Source: Candidatus Liberimonas magnetica
Lineage (GTDB): Bacteria > Elusimicrobiota > Endomicrobiia > Endomicrobiales > JAFGIL01
Direction: 5' to 3'
NCBI GenBank assembly: GCA_020523885.1
Contig: JAJAPY010000001.1
Location: forward strand, 310,001-374,000
DNA: 64,000 nucleotides
Shown: one piece after another, positions 15,622-24,744 of the stretch
Position numbering within the stretch: the stretch's first letter is position 1
Layout: every line of letters begins with the position of its first letter
The notes under the pieces: generated by a model
The model's input: only the letters and a program-made list of their open reading frames with translations
Database searches by the model: none
Told to the model about the DNA's origin: nothing
Program-made: the position numbers and the translations under genes

Positions 15622-16959
15622 ATGAAAAAAATAAGTGTTTTATTAATTACGGGCAGTATTTTATTCTCAGGGTTTATAGGATGCGGAAAAAAGAATGAGG
15701 CAGCTAAATCCGGCGAGGCGCAGCCTCCTGAGATCCGGGTAGCTTTCTGGGGAGCTGTGGAGGAAAAGGAAATTATAACTACTACTATCAATGCCTGGGA
15801 AAAAGAACATCCGAACATTAAGGTGGTTTTACAGCATATCCCTGCAGGTTCCTACAGCGACAAAATACTTACGGAAATAGCCGGCGGCAACCCTCCGGAC
15901 ATCATTTTTTCCGATGTGGATATATTTGTAACATTCATAAATAAAGACGCACTTCTTGACTTGACGCAGTTTTTGAATGCTGACAAAAGTTTTAACATAT
16001 CGGATTTCTTCCCGGGGATAGTGGACAGGTTCACGGTAAACGGTAAAATATACTGTATACCAAGGGATGTTGCCCCATTCGGGGTGATCTTTTATAATAA
16101 AACCTTGTTTGACAAGCTGAAAGTCAAATACCCTTCCGATGATTGGAATATGAACGATTTCGTAAAGACTGCAGAAAAATTAACAGTTGATGAAAACGGT
16201 AAAACCCCCCTTGATAAAGGATTTAATCCGAAAAAAATACAAAGATACGGGTTTTGGGGATGGTCGATACATAATTTCATTTATTCTTTCGGCGGGAAAT
16301 TCGTTGATGATGTAAAAAATCCTAAAAAATGCATTATAAATGAGAAACCGTCTGTAGACGGGATGCAGTTTTTTATGGACCTGTCTGATAAATACTATAT
16401 CGCCCCTATGACAGGAGCTTTGACGAATATGGGTATGAGCATAAACCAGCTGTTCTCTATGGAAAAACTGGCCATGTTCCAGTCCGGTATCTGGGAAACT
16501 CCGAATTTAAGAAGATTGATCGGTAACAGGTTTGACTGGGATGTAGTGATGTCTCCGAAAGGGCCGGACGGTAAAAGAGGGTTCGGGACAGGCGGTTCAG
16601 GCTACGCCATCATGAAAGTCACCAAACATCCTCAAGAGGCATGGGAAGTGCTAAAGTGCCTGGCAGGAGATAAAGGCCAGGAGATGCTTGCAGATAACGG
16701 CCTTGCCCAGCCTGCAAATAAGAAAATATCCGAAGGCCCGTTCTGGGCCGGAAGTCCTAAACAACCTGCAAACAAGAAAATGTTAAACGAGGCGGTACAA
16801 TATTCAGTATATAACCCTTTCCATCCTAAATGGAGGGAAGCCTGGGACAAGTTCGTTTATCCGCAGATAGACCTTATCTTCAATAAGCGTATAACCGTTA
16901 AAGAAGGGTTGGATAAAGCTGCCGAGAAAGTCAATTCTGCCTTTGCCGGCAACGAGTAG
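15622..16959 (+). CDS. Extracellular sugar-binding lipoprotein of the ABC importer
   Basis: 445 residues with a lipoprotein signal: a hydrophobic stretch ends in the lipobox SGFIGC (cysteine at residue 21). Family 1 solute-binding features include IRVAFWGAVEEKEI at the mature N-terminus, IPAGSYSDKILTEIAGGNPPDI, a mid-chain IPRDVAPFGVIFYNKTLFDK, and the GGSGYAIMKVTKHPQEAWEVLKCL hinge region. Strong GGAGG ribosome binding site. It delivers the substrate to the two permeases upstream. Confidence 0.93.
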   Translation: MKKISVLLITGSILFSGFIGCGKKNEAAKSGEAQPPEIRVAFWGAVEEKEIITTTINAWEKEHPNIKVVLQHIPAGSYSDKILTEIAGGNPPDIIFSDVDIFVTFINKDALLDLTQFLNADKSFNISDFFPGIVDRFTVNGKIYCIPRDVAPFGVIFYNKTLFDKLKVKYPSDDWNMNDFVKTAEKLTVDENGKTPLDKGFNPKKIQRYGFWGWSIHNFIYSFGGKFVDDVKNPKKCIINEKPSVDGMQFFMDLSDKYYIAPMTGALTNMGMSINQLFSMEKLAMFQSGIWETPNLRRLIGNRFDWDVVMSPKGPDGKRGFGTGGSGYAIMKVTKHPQEAWEVLKCLAGDKGQEMLADNGLAQPANKKISEGPFWAGSPKQPANKKMLNEAVQYSVYNPFHPKWREAWDKFVYPQIDLIFNKRITVKEGLDKAAEKVNSAFAGNE

Positions 16960-17038
16960 GTATATCTAAAATAATTAATGCTTTAAAGAAGATATTTAAC
17001 GGTCTTGCTGCTTTCTGTTCTTCGTAATTATAAAACCT

Positions 17039-17839
17039 ATGCAAGAAAAAAATAAATACCGCAAAATATTAATAGTTTTTTTAAGCTTATTCATTATGCT
17101 TGCCTATCCTTGTAGCTCATGGACAAAGGTCTCAAAAGGAGCGAGGATAGGGGAGAAAATATCCTTTAAAACTAAGGACGGCGTAGAAATACAGGGGCTT
17201 TTTGTAAAACCTGCCAGATCAAATATCAAAACTTTTGTTTTATTACACGGCCTGGCAAGCAGCCAGGATGAGTGGCAGCTGTTTGTCCATCAATTGTTAA
17301 AAAAAGGATACGGTTTTTTGTCTTATGATGCAAGAGGCCACGGTAAAAGCCTGGTGATAAAAGGCGGCCAGAAATTTACTTACGAAGATTTTGGCCCGCC
17401 TGGAGATAACTCGAACTGGGATAAGATGGTTTCAGACCTCAAAGAAGCCGTAGAATTCCTGAAAAACAGCAAGGGTATACCGTATCAAAAAATAGGAATT
17501 ATAGGCGCAAGCCTTGGCGCAAACGTTAGTTTGATCTATGCCGCTTCAAACGATAAGATTAGTCCTGTTATTCTTCTTTCCCCCGGGCTCAACTATGCAG
17601 GCATGGAAATAAGCCAGACCATTCTCTCCTTTACGTCGAAAGAAAACAAATACAGACCTATCGCCATCGTAGCATCTCCGAATGATACCTATGCATTTCA
17701 AAGCGGGTGTTTTTTATATAAACAAATCGAATCCAATAAAAAAGCAGTCTTAATACAGGGACAGAACTCAAACCACGGTGTCCAGATGCTTGATAAAGCT
17801 ATGATACGTAAGCTGTTTTTGTGGATCAGCCAGCATTAA
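17039..17839 (+). CDS. Exported or membrane-anchored alpha/beta hydrolase
   Basis: 266 residues. The N-terminal hydrophobic segment (KILIVFLSLFIMLAYPCSSW) is a signal peptide or anchor. The fold markers are VLLHGLASSQDEW (oxyanion region), SYDARGHGKS, the nucleophile elbow GASLGAN (Ser in G-x-S-x-G), a probable catalytic Asp in ASPNDTYAF, and His in NSNHGVQML. The substrate is unknown (esterase/lipase or aminopeptidase-like). No Shine-Dalgarno precedes the ATG; a TATAAA 4 nt upstream raises the possibility of a leaderless transcript. It is followed closely by the arfB-like gene. Confidence 0.85.
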   Translation: MQEKNKYRKILIVFLSLFIMLAYPCSSWTKVSKGARIGEKISFKTKDGVEIQGLFVKPARSNIKTFVLLHGLASSQDEWQLFVHQLLKKGYGFLSYDARGHGKSLVIKGGQKFTYEDFGPPGDNSNWDKMVSDLKEAVEFLKNSKGIPYQKIGIIGASLGANVSLIYAASNDKISPVILLSPGLNYAGMEISQTILSFTSKENKYRPIAIVASPNDTYAFQSGCFLYKQIESNKKAVLIQGQNSNHGVQMLDKAMIRKLFLWISQH

Positions 17840-17850
17840 TTTGATCTCAA

Positions 17851-18270
17851 ATGAAATATCCAGTAAACCCTCTGAAAGAAAAAAAACTTGACGAACGAAT
17901 GTTCAAATTTAATATCCTTGAGAAAGACATTCAGGAAAAATTTGTTCAATCTGGAGGCAAGGGCGGGCAAAACGTAAATAAATTGTCCACTTGTGTATAC
18001 CTGAAGCATCTTCCTACGGGTATAGAAGTGAAATGTCAGAAAGAACGCTCTCAAAGTTTAAACAGGTTTTTTGCAAGAAGGATTTTGGTAGAGAAAATCG
18101 AATCTTTATTCCTTGGCAATTTAAGCAAAGAACAGCAGAAAATAGAAAAGATCAGAAGACAAAAACGTAAAAGGTCAAAACGTGCAAAAGAAAAGATGCT
18201 GGAGCTTAAAAGAATCAAAGCTGAAAAGAAATCTTTAAGAAAGCCGGTATCAGATTATAATGATCAATAG
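17851..18270 (+). CDS. arfB: ArfB/YaeJ-like peptidyl-tRNA hydrolase (RF-1 domain)
   Basis: 139 residues with the class I release factor catalytic domain. The GGQ motif occurs in SGGKGGQNVNKLST, followed by VYLKHLPTGIEVKCQKERSQS. The highly basic tail (RRQKRKRSKRAKEKML and onward) is the type that, in ArfB, inserts in the mRNA channel of stalled ribosomes. The codon-recognition domains of true RF1/RF2 are absent, supporting a ribosome-rescue role. An RF-like companion of unknown function (PrfH type) is a less likely alternative because of the length and tail. Confidence 0.87.
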   Translation: MKYPVNPLKEKKLDERMFKFNILEKDIQEKFVQSGGKGGQNVNKLSTCVYLKHLPTGIEVKCQKERSQSLNRFFARRILVEKIESLFLGNLSKEQQKIEKIRRQKRKRSKRAKEKMLELKRIKAEKKSLRKPVSDYNDQ

Positions 18271-18278
18271 GGCCTACT

Positions 18279-18980
18279 ATGCCTCTAATTTCTAAGCGAA
18301 AGAATTCCAAACAAACTTATACAGGACACAGAAAAAGGATCAAAGATAAATTTAAAGCAGGCGGCATAGAGTCCTGGCTTGATTATGAGATACTTGAGTT
18401 TGCCCTTTCCTACGCTATCGCAAGAAAGGACACAAAAACTCTGGCAAAAGAGCTTGTCCATAAATTTAATTCTTTTAACGGCGTACTTGATGCTGATTAT
18501 AAAGATCTAAAGTCCATAAACGGGATATCCGAACACACCGCTCTTTTTATAAAGCTTTTAAAAGAAATAACAAAGTATTATTCTAAAAATACAATAGCTA
18601 AAAAAAACCTGCTTGCTTCTCCTGAAGGTGTAGTTAATTTTTTAACAACTGTCCTGAAAGGTTCATTTGACGAAGAATTTCATGCGGTTTTTTTAAACAG
18701 GAGCAACAACCTGATAAAACAGGAACTCCTGCAAAAAGGGACTATTGATAAATCTATTGTTTATCCAAGGAAAATCGTTGAACGTGCCCTGTATCACCAT
18801 GCAGTTAACGTAATTATCGCTCACAATCATCCCGGAGAGACTCTAAAGCCTTCTAAGAATGATATAGAGGTGACGGATGCTATTAAAACTGCTCTCAAAA
18901 CAGTTGATGTAGATTTATTAGATCATATTATAATAACTGGCAGCGGTTATTTTAGTTTTAAAGAACAAAATTTACTTTGA
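18279..18980 (+). CDS. radC: RadC-family JAB1/MPN domain protein
   Basis: 233 residues. The N-terminal helix-hairpin-helix region (DYEILEFALSYAIARKDTKTLAKEL, SINGISEHTALFIKLL) and the C-terminal RadC domain (FLNRSNNLIKQELL, KSIVYPRKIVERAL, AHNHPGETLKPSKND) with metal ligands H-x-H...D match the family. The usual HNHPSG is HNHPGE here. Despite the historic name, a DNA repair role is not established for RadC; the MPN fold suggests a metal-dependent hydrolase. It is packed in the same direction as arfB-like upstream and recA further down. Confidence 0.88.
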   Translation: MPLISKRKNSKQTYTGHRKRIKDKFKAGGIESWLDYEILEFALSYAIARKDTKTLAKELVHKFNSFNGVLDADYKDLKSINGISEHTALFIKLLKEITKYYSKNTIAKKNLLASPEGVVNFLTTVLKGSFDEEFHAVFLNRSNNLIKQELLQKGTIDKSIVYPRKIVERALYHHAVNVIIAHNHPGETLKPSKNDIEVTDAIKTALKTVDVDLLDHIIITGSGYFSFKEQNLL

Positions 18981-19036
18981 TGAAAGAAAAACTGTGCCTT
19001 TATTGCTGGACAGGCAAATGCCCATCTGAAGAGTAA
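18980..19036 (+). CDS. Putative 18-residue cysteine-rich micro-ORF
   Basis: ATG overlapping the radC TGA (TGATG), encoding MKEKLCLYCWTGKCPSEE. It resembles the C-terminal tail of amidophosphoribosyltransferase PurF (C-x-x-C-[FW]-T-G-K-x-P-[TS]-E in family members I remember). It may be a coupled microprotein, a relic of a purF end, or chance. No other purF sequence is seen beside it. Confidence 0.3.
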   Translation: MKEKLCLYCWTGKCPSEE

Positions 19037-19040
19037 GAGC

Positions 19041-19727
19041 ATGAATGTACTTGTAATAATCCCTACCTATAACGAGAAAGATAATGTAAAAACGATAGTT
19101 GAGGGCATTATGGGCTTTGACTGCGATATTTTGTTTATTGATGACAACTCGCCCGACGGCACAGCCCTTGAAATTGAGAACATCAAGAAAACGAACAACA
19201 AGCTGAAATTGATAAAACGGCCCGGTAAAATGGGATTAGGGTCAGCATACATAGAAGGTTTTACTTATGCTCTTAATAATAATTATGAAAAGATAGTTAT
19301 GATGGATGCTGACTTATCTCATCCATACGCCAAAATACCCGAATTGATAGGTGCTAATTCGGATTATAGTGTCGGTTCCCGCTATATCCCAGGCGGTAAA
19401 ATTGAAGGCTGGCCTCTCTACAGGCACCTGCTCAGCAAGTGTGCGAACTTATATGCATCGACCATTTTGAATATCGGTGTCAATGACCTGACAAGCGGGT
19501 TCAACTGTATGGGAAAGCGGGTTTTAGAACAGTTAGATTATAGGAACTTGAAGGGCGAAGGATACGCTTTTCTTATAGAATTAAAATACCGTGTTTTTCA
19601 AAAAGGGTTTAAATTAAAAGAAGTACCTATAACATTTAAAGAAAGAGAAAAAGGAAGATCCAAAATAAGCAATAAAATAGTCTGGGAAGCTTTCTGGCTC
19701 GTTCCGAGATTAAAATTGTTTTCTTGA
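19041..19727 (+). CDS. Dolichol-phosphate-mannose-synthase-like GT2 glycosyltransferase
   Basis: 228 residues, GT-A fold without C-terminal membrane helices. The nucleotide-sugar site is VIIPTYNEKDNV (residues 4-15). ILFIDDNSPDGTA and the catalytic-metal MDADLSHPY segment follow, then VGSRYIPGGKIEGWPLYR and LTSGFNCMGKRVL. This is the pattern of polyprenol monophosphomannose synthase, which loads a mannose- or glucose-type sugar onto a lipid carrier at the inner membrane. Such enzymes feed glycan or protein glycosylation; the nearby polysaccharide cluster fits, but the acceptor is not known. Confidence 0.9.
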   Translation: MNVLVIIPTYNEKDNVKTIVEGIMGFDCDILFIDDNSPDGTALEIENIKKTNNKLKLIKRPGKMGLGSAYIEGFTYALNNNYEKIVMMDADLSHPYAKIPELIGANSDYSVGSRYIPGGKIEGWPLYRHLLSKCANLYASTILNIGVNDLTSGFNCMGKRVLEQLDYRNLKGEGYAFLIELKYRVFQKGFKLKEVPITFKEREKGRSKISNKIVWEAFWLVPRLKLFS

Positions 19728-19751
19728 AATATCAATGAATTCATATTATCG

Positions 19752-19780
19752 TTGACAATCAATATATAGTTATATATAAT
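19752..19780 (+). promoter_or_regulatory. Perfect consensus promoter of recA
   Basis: TTGACA (19752-19757), exactly 17 bp, TATAAT (19775-19780). No LexA-type palindrome could be recognised around it. Transcription would begin near 19787, at the foot of the heptad inverted repeat. Confidence 0.8.
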
Positions 19781-19788
19781 AAAAAATC

Positions 19789-19864
19789 AGTGATAAGGGA
19801 TAAGTTGTAAGTGATAAGATAAAACGAGATTTTTCTTACGACTTACCCCTTAAACCTTACCCCT
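19789..19864 (+). repeat. Heptad inverted repeat 8 forming the recA mRNA leader
   Basis: The left arm (19789-19818), reversed, reads CTTATCA CTTACAA CTTATCC CTTATCA CT. The right arm (19835-19864) reads CTTACGA CTTACCC CTTAAAC CTTACCC CT. The pairing arms begin at the predicted +1 and end about 8 nt before the GGAGG of recA. Confidence 0.82.
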
Positions 19865-19881
19865 GAGTTACGGAGGGAAAA

Positions 19882-20952
19882 ATGGCAAAAGATGAACGTT
19901 TAAAAGCTCTTGATCTGGCTTTGACACAGATTGAAAAAGATTTCGGCAAAGATGCTATAATGAGATTAGGTGAAAAGCATGCAAAGATGCCTGTTTCGGC
20001 GATACCTACAGGGATTTTGCCTTTAGATATTGCAATAGGAGTAGGCGGTATACCCCGCGGACGGGTTATAGAAATATTTGGCCCTGAATCCGGAGGCAAG
20101 ACAACTCTTTCACTCTGTATCGTATCTCAGGCTCAAAAACTCGGCGGTATAGCCGCATTTATAGATGCCGAACATGCCATGGACCCGGATTATGCTTTAA
20201 AACTCGGTGTAGATATAGATAACTTGTTGATCTCCCAGCCGGATTCAGGCGAACAAGGGCTTGAGATAGCGGATAAACTTGTCCGTTCCGGTGCTGTTGA
20301 TGTGATCGTGATAGATTCGGTTGCGGCACTAGTACCTAAAGCTGAAATTGAAGGAGAGATGGGCGATTCGCACATGGGGCTTCAGGCCAGGTTGATGAGC
20401 CAGGCTCTTAGAAAACTTACTTCGACTATTTCAAAATCAAAGACCTCTGTAATTTTCATCAACCAGGTCCGTCAGAAGATCGGTGTCATGTGGGGGAATC
20501 CCGAAACTACGCCCGGCGGCCTTGCTTTGAAATTTTACTCGTCAGTACGTCTGGATATAAGAAAAATTGAGTCCGTTAAAAAGGGCGAGGAAGTGATAGC
20601 CAATAGGGTAAGGGTTAAAGTTGTAAAAAACAAAGTTGCACCGCCCTTCAGGCAGGCTGAGTTTGAAATAACTTTCGGGCAGGGCGTAGACCGCTTCGGC
20701 TATTTAATAGATATGGGTATTGAAGAAAAGATCATTGATAAATCCGGAGCCTTCTTTTCTTTTAAAGACCTCAAGCTGGGACAAGGGCGTGACAACGTGA
20801 AACAGTTTTTACAAGAGAATCCAAAGACAACTGACGAGATTGAAAGCATAATAAGGCAAAAATATTTTCCTGCAGCAGTTCTTAAAACCCAAGATACTCA
20901 AGAAAAAGCTGAAGCAAAAGACGATAAACCTGTCCGCGCTGGTAAGAAATAA
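19882..20952 (+). CDS. recA: RecA recombinase
   Basis: 356 residues, full length. Walker A is GPESGGKTT (67-75; usually GPESSGKTT), Walker B lies in [12 protein letters not shown], loop L1 in [23 protein letters not shown], and loop L2 in [20 protein letters not shown]. It polymerises on single-stranded DNA for homologous recombination and, where LexA exists, stimulates its self-cleavage. GGAGG ribosome binding site. It is monocistronic: its own consensus promoter lies upstream and a strong intrinsic terminator follows 23 nt after the stop. Confidence 0.98.
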   Translation: MAKDERLKALDLALTQIEKDFGKDAIMRLGEKHAKMPVSAIPTGILPLDIAIGVGGIPRGRVIEIFGPESGGKTTLSLCIVSQAQKLGGIAAFIDAEHAMDPDYALKLGVDIDNLLISQPDSGEQGLEIADKLVRSGAVDVIVIDSVAALVPKAEIEGEMGDSHMGLQARLMSQALRKLTSTISKSKTSVIFINQVRQKIGVMWGNPETTPGGLALKFYSSVRLDIRKIESVKKGEEVIANRVRVKVVKNKVAPPFRQAEFEITFGQGVDRFGYLIDMGIEEKIIDKSGAFFSFKDLKLGQGRDNVKQFLQENPKTTDEIESIIRQKYFPAAVLKTQDTQEKAEAKDDKPVRAGKK

Positions 20953-20975
20953 ATTTTTTAAGCGTATTTAATTTT

Positions 20976-21014
20976 AAAAGAGATTGCTTCATGTTCTGAA
21001 ACAATCTCTTTTTG
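20976..21014 (+). terminator. Intrinsic terminator of recA
   Basis: A perfect 11-bp stem, AAAAGAGATTG (20976-20986) against CAATCTCTTTT (21002-21012), with a 15-nt loop and a T-rich tail. Confidence 0.88.
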
Positions 21015-21031
21015 TTCTCTATGATTTTTGC

Positions 21032-22141
21032 ATGAAGATTCTATTTGCTTCTCATTCACTGGTTGAAGAAGAATACAGGAAATATCTAAAAGAGCTTTCA
21101 AATCTTGGATTTGAAATAAAAGCCTTATGCCCGGATATATGGAAGGAATGCGGAGAAGATAAAGTTGTTAAAGAACCTGTCGAAAAAGACGGTTATGTGC
21201 TTTATCCAGTCCCTGTAATATTTAGGAATCATATTCGCAGTTTTTTCTACCGGAACGATAAACTTGTTAAAGAACTGGTAAGGGATTTTATGCCAGATTT
21301 GGTCCATATTTTTGAGGAGCCGTATTCTATCTCTGCTTTTCAATTAATAAATGCTTTAAAAATACTTAAAAACCGCCCTAAGGTCGTGATTCAGTCATTT
21401 GAAAATATATATACCAGGCAGCCGTTCCCTTTTTCCTGGATAGAAAAATACAACCTGAGATTTGCAGATGCAATAATATCAGTTCCTATTGAAGGGAGAG
21501 GATTATGGCAAAAAAAAGGTTTTAAAAATAAGATTTTTAATTTGCCGGTCGGTATCGACGATGAAGTATTTTATAAAAAAGAAACTGTAAAAGAAGGTAT
21601 AATAAAAATATGCTATATAGGCAGGATAGTTAAAGAAAAAGGTATTCCTATATTGGTCGAAGCATTCAATAAACTTTCTTCTAAATATAAAAACATTGAA
21701 TTGTCTTTAATTGGTAACGGCTATCTCAAAAAAGAACTGCTCCTAAGAAATAAGAACCTTAGTATAAAATTCATAGACTCTGTTTCTAATAAGGAGCTTC
21801 CCGCCTTATATTCAAAAATGGATATTTTAGTATTGCCTTCCTTGACCACAAAAAACTGGAAAGAGCAATTTGGAAGGGTTTTAATAGAAGCAATGGCATG
21901 TGGTGTTGCAGTAATAGGTTCTTCAAGCGGTGAAATAGCGAATGTAATAAGTGACTCAGGAATAATCTTTAAAGAAGGCAGCCAGGAAGGATTAAGTGCT
22001 GCTATGGAAGAATTGATAGAAAACCCAAAAAGGCTTGAAGAGATGAAAGCAAAAAGTTTAGAAAGAGTGAAAAATAATTATACCTGGGCTAAAGTCGGGA
22101 TAAAACTGAAAAATATTTATGATGAAATCACGGCAAAATAA
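21032..22141 (+). CDS. GT4-family glycosyltransferase
   Basis: 369 residues, GT-B fold. The N-terminus MKILFASHSLVEEEYRKYL is the acceptor domain. The C-terminal donor domain has ICYIGRIVKEKGIPILVEAF, LSLIGNGYLKKEL, and the EX7E-type segment FGRVLIEAMACGVAVIGSSSGEI. The start at 21032 is preferred because an upstream in-frame TTG lies in the loop of the recA terminator. First gene of a cluster of polysaccharide genes; its end overlaps the next gene by 23 nt. Sugar specificity unknown. Confidence 0.88.
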   Translation: MKILFASHSLVEEEYRKYLKELSNLGFEIKALCPDIWKECGEDKVVKEPVEKDGYVLYPVPVIFRNHIRSFFYRNDKLVKELVRDFMPDLVHIFEEPYSISAFQLINALKILKNRPKVVIQSFENIYTRQPFPFSWIEKYNLRFADAIISVPIEGRGLWQKKGFKNKIFNLPVGIDDEVFYKKETVKEGIIKICYIGRIVKEKGIPILVEAFNKLSSKYKNIELSLIGNGYLKKELLLRNKNLSIKFIDSVSNKELPALYSKMDILVLPSLTTKNWKEQFGRVLIEAMACGVAVIGSSSGEIANVISDSGIIFKEGSQEGLSAAMEELIENPKRLEEMKAKSLERVKNNYTWAKVGIKLKNIYDEITAK

Positions 22142-23291
22142 AAACAGGTTAAAAAATGGCTATCATTTTCAGCGTCTTTATGCGAGACTGTTGTTTATCC
22201 TCATTGATTTTGCAGGTAATCTGATTTTACGCCCGTTTATTAAGAAAGCACTGCCCCAAAATAGTTCTCATCGTAAAGTATTGCTTTGTAAAAATGACCA
22301 TTTAGGAGATATTGTTTTGTTTTTGCAGGTACTTCCTGAAATAAAAAAAGTATTTTTAAATGACGAACTGCACCTTGTTATAGGGAGTTGGTCAAAAGAC
22401 CTTGTGAACGGCAACCCTTATATTAATAAAGTTATTTATTATGACAATTATTTTTTAAACCGGGGTAAGAATATTGTTAAAAAAGTATTTATCGATATAA
22501 TTTCATCAATAAATTTTGTAGAAGAGGCTCTAAAAAACAAATATGATATGGCCATAGATTTTAGGGCTTATTTCCCGAATATGATACCGCTTTTGATTTT
22601 TGGCAATATTAAATACAGGATAGGGTTTACGAGCGCAGGGCTCGGTTTTTTGCTGAATCATAGCGAAAAATGGAAAGAAAATATTCCGGAAACAGAACAT
22701 TTCCTAGATTTAATCAGGATATTCTCGTACGGACCGCATGAAAACAAAACAGATGCGTTAGACTACCTTGTGGATATCGATAAAGCTGAAAGGTTGATGA
22801 ATAATTACCGCATAAACACTGATAAAAAGCTGATACTCGTTCACCCTTTCGGAGGAAATGCTACGAAAAAGTGGGAAATAAATGCCTGGAAAAAAGTTAT
22901 AAGAGAGTCTATCAAGAATAATTGTATTGTAATTTTAGTAGGTCAGCATCCGGAAAACCCCTTTGTTGATCTGGTTGACAACCAGAATGTTTTTAGTGCA
23001 ATCAATAAAACCGATATAAAGACGCTTGCCGGGTTGATTAAAAAAGCTGAGTTAGTAATAGGAATGGATTCGTTCCCAGCCCAGTTTTCAATAGCGCTAA
23101 ATAGGAAAACTATCGTAATAATGAGCGGGATTGAAAATCGATCGCAATGGTACGATAAAAAAGACAATGTTTCAGTATTGCAGAAGGAAGTCGACTGCAG
23201 TCCGTGTTATAGAAAAAATGGATGTGAAAAGATGTCCTGCCTTGAAATCGGTTCAGATGAAGTAGTAAAGCTTATCAATTCTTATCTTTGA
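22119..23291 (+). CDS. GT9-family glycosyltransferase (heptosyltransferase-like)
   Basis: 390 residues. The GT9 pattern is clear: KVLLCKNDHLGDIVLFLQVLPEI at about residues 53-75, YDMAIDFRAY in the N-domain, LILVHPFGGNATKKW at the donor domain, and a C-terminal Cys cluster (CSPCYRKNGCEKMSCL), common in the family. Members usually add heptose or related sugars to lipopolysaccharide core. Overlap with the upstream glycosyltransferase indicates co-translation. An alternative start 3 nt downstream (second ATG) is equivalent. Confidence 0.86.
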   Translation: MMKSRQNKNRLKNGYHFQRLYARLLFILIDFAGNLILRPFIKKALPQNSSHRKVLLCKNDHLGDIVLFLQVLPEIKKVFLNDELHLVIGSWSKDLVNGNPYINKVIYYDNYFLNRGKNIVKKVFIDIISSINFVEEALKNKYDMAIDFRAYFPNMIPLLIFGNIKYRIGFTSAGLGFLLNHSEKWKENIPETEHFLDLIRIFSYGPHENKTDALDYLVDIDKAERLMNNYRINTDKKLILVHPFGGNATKKWEINAWKKVIRESIKNNCIVILVGQHPENPFVDLVDNQNVFSAINKTDIKTLAGLIKKAELVIGMDSFPAQFSIALNRKTIVIMSGIENRSQWYDKKDNVSVLQKEVDCSPCYRKNGCEKMSCLEIGSDEVVKLINSYL

Positions 23292-23303
23292 CATTAAAAT
23301 AGA

Positions 23304-24407
23304 ATGAGAAAATTAAGAGATATAAAGATTGCAATAGTTCATGACTGGCTTACCGGAATGCGCGGCGGGGAAAAGGTTTTGGAGGCATTCTGCGAGTTAT
23401 TCCCTGATGCGGATATTTATACGCTTTTGTGGGACAAAGACAGTGTGTCAGATACAATTGAAAAGCATAGGATAAATACTTCATTCTTGCAGTATATCCC
23501 GAAGATCGAAAAGAACTACAGATATTACCTTCCTCTAATGCCCTTTGCCATATCAAGTTTTAACCTTGACAGATATGACCTGGTCATTTCATCAAGCCAC
23601 TGCGTCGCAAAAGGGGTAAAAACAAAAAAAGAAATCCCTCATATTTGTTATTGCTACACTCCTATGCGTTATATCTGGGACCAGTATGATGAATATTTTA
23701 ATGCCAAAAAATCCGGTTTTATAGTTAATTTACTGATGTTTATGGTAAGGCCTTTTCTTCAGGATTGGGATGTTGAAAGTTCCAGGAATGTAAAAGAATT
23801 TATCGGTATATCTGAACATATAATAAATAAAATAAAAAAGTATTATAACAGGGATGCAAAAGTAATTTATCCTCCTGTAGATGTTGAAAACTATCCAAAT
23901 GCGTGGGATGGGAATTATTATTTAATGGTGACAGCAATGGTACCATACAAGAGGACAGACTTAGCGATAGAAGTTTTTAATGAGTTAAAATATCCTCTAA
24001 AGATCATAGGAAAAGGTCCAGACGAATCCAAATTAAGGAAAATGGCCAATCCTAACATTGAATTTCTCGGCTGGCTTTCAGATGAAGAGATTAAGCGTTA
24101 TTATTCAGGATGCAAAGCTTTTATATTCCCTCAGGAAGAAGATTTCGGCATAACAGCTGTTGAAGCCCAGGCAGCCGGCAAACCTGTAATAGCCTTCGGC
24201 AAAGGCGGTGCCGCCGAAACCGTTATTAATGGACTAACAGGAGTATATTTTAGTGAGCCAACACATGAAGGCTTGAAAGATTGTATTTTAAAATTTGAGA
24301 AAATGAATTTTGATAAAAACAAGATACGAGAAAATGCCTTGAAGTTTTCACGCGAACATTTTAAAAAAGAGATAGTTTCATTTTTTTCAAGATACATTGA
24401 ATTCTAA
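23304..24407 (+). CDS. GT4-family glycosyltransferase (WbaZ-like)
   Basis: 367 residues. KIAIVHDWLTGMRGGEKVLEA, then CYCYTPMRYIWDQYDEYF, then the donor domain with YYLMVTAMVPYKRTDLAIE, IIGKGPDESKLR, and FIFPQEEDFGITAVEAQAAG containing the EX7E glutamates. This resembles WbaZ-type GDP-mannose-dependent mannosyltransferases of O-antigen clusters, though donor assignment is only by resemblance. It starts 12 nt after the GT9 gene; downstream is the repeat-filled spacer. Confidence 0.87.
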   Translation: MRKLRDIKIAIVHDWLTGMRGGEKVLEAFCELFPDADIYTLLWDKDSVSDTIEKHRINTSFLQYIPKIEKNYRYYLPLMPFAISSFNLDRYDLVISSSHCVAKGVKTKKEIPHICYCYTPMRYIWDQYDEYFNAKKSGFIVNLLMFMVRPFLQDWDVESSRNVKEFIGISEHIINKIKKYYNRDAKVIYPPVDVENYPNAWDGNYYLMVTAMVPYKRTDLAIEVFNELKYPLKIIGKGPDESKLRKMANPNIEFLGWLSDEEIKRYYSGCKAFIFPQEEDFGITAVEAQAAGKPVIAFGKGGAAETVINGLTGVYFSEPTHEGLKDCILKFEKMNFDKNKIRENALKFSREHFKKEIVSFFSRYIEF

Positions 24408-24541
24408 AATGCCTGTCATTCCCTAAAGTAGTAATCGGGAATCCAGCCGAATAAGTAATGTTTGAAAAAGGATTTTAAGAAACAGTTAGTGGTATGCGGA
24501 AGCATTCAGGAATTTCCTTTTCGCTAATAATGCATTCATTC

Positions 24542-24670
24542 GTATTTTTCAGGGGCCGATAAATCGGCATTCCATTTAAGTAAATAGAGGAAGTCACTGC
24601 CGGAACTCGGTCTTCGGCTTCGCCAGGAATGACCTCAGACAGTCCTCGCCGACTACTTCCTGAAAAACAC
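24542..24670 (-). repeat. Dispersed repeat, copy A (inverted relative to copy B)
   Basis: Ends are GTATTTTTCAGG (24542-24553) and CCTGAAAAACAC (24659-24670). Read on the minus strand from 24670, it shares AGGACTGTC, TGGCGAAGCCGAAG and GAGTTCCG with copy B in the same order. Confidence 0.7.
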
Positions 24671-24744
24671 TCATTCATAGCCGCATTAAACCCGCTCAAA
24701 GAAAATCCCTGAATGTTTCAATGAATGGTGTTGTGTGGAGTGGA

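Noticed and set aside
20984-21031. Upstream TTG start for the glycosyltransferase after recA
   Set aside because: It lies within the recA terminator; the ATG at 21032 gives the normal N-terminus.
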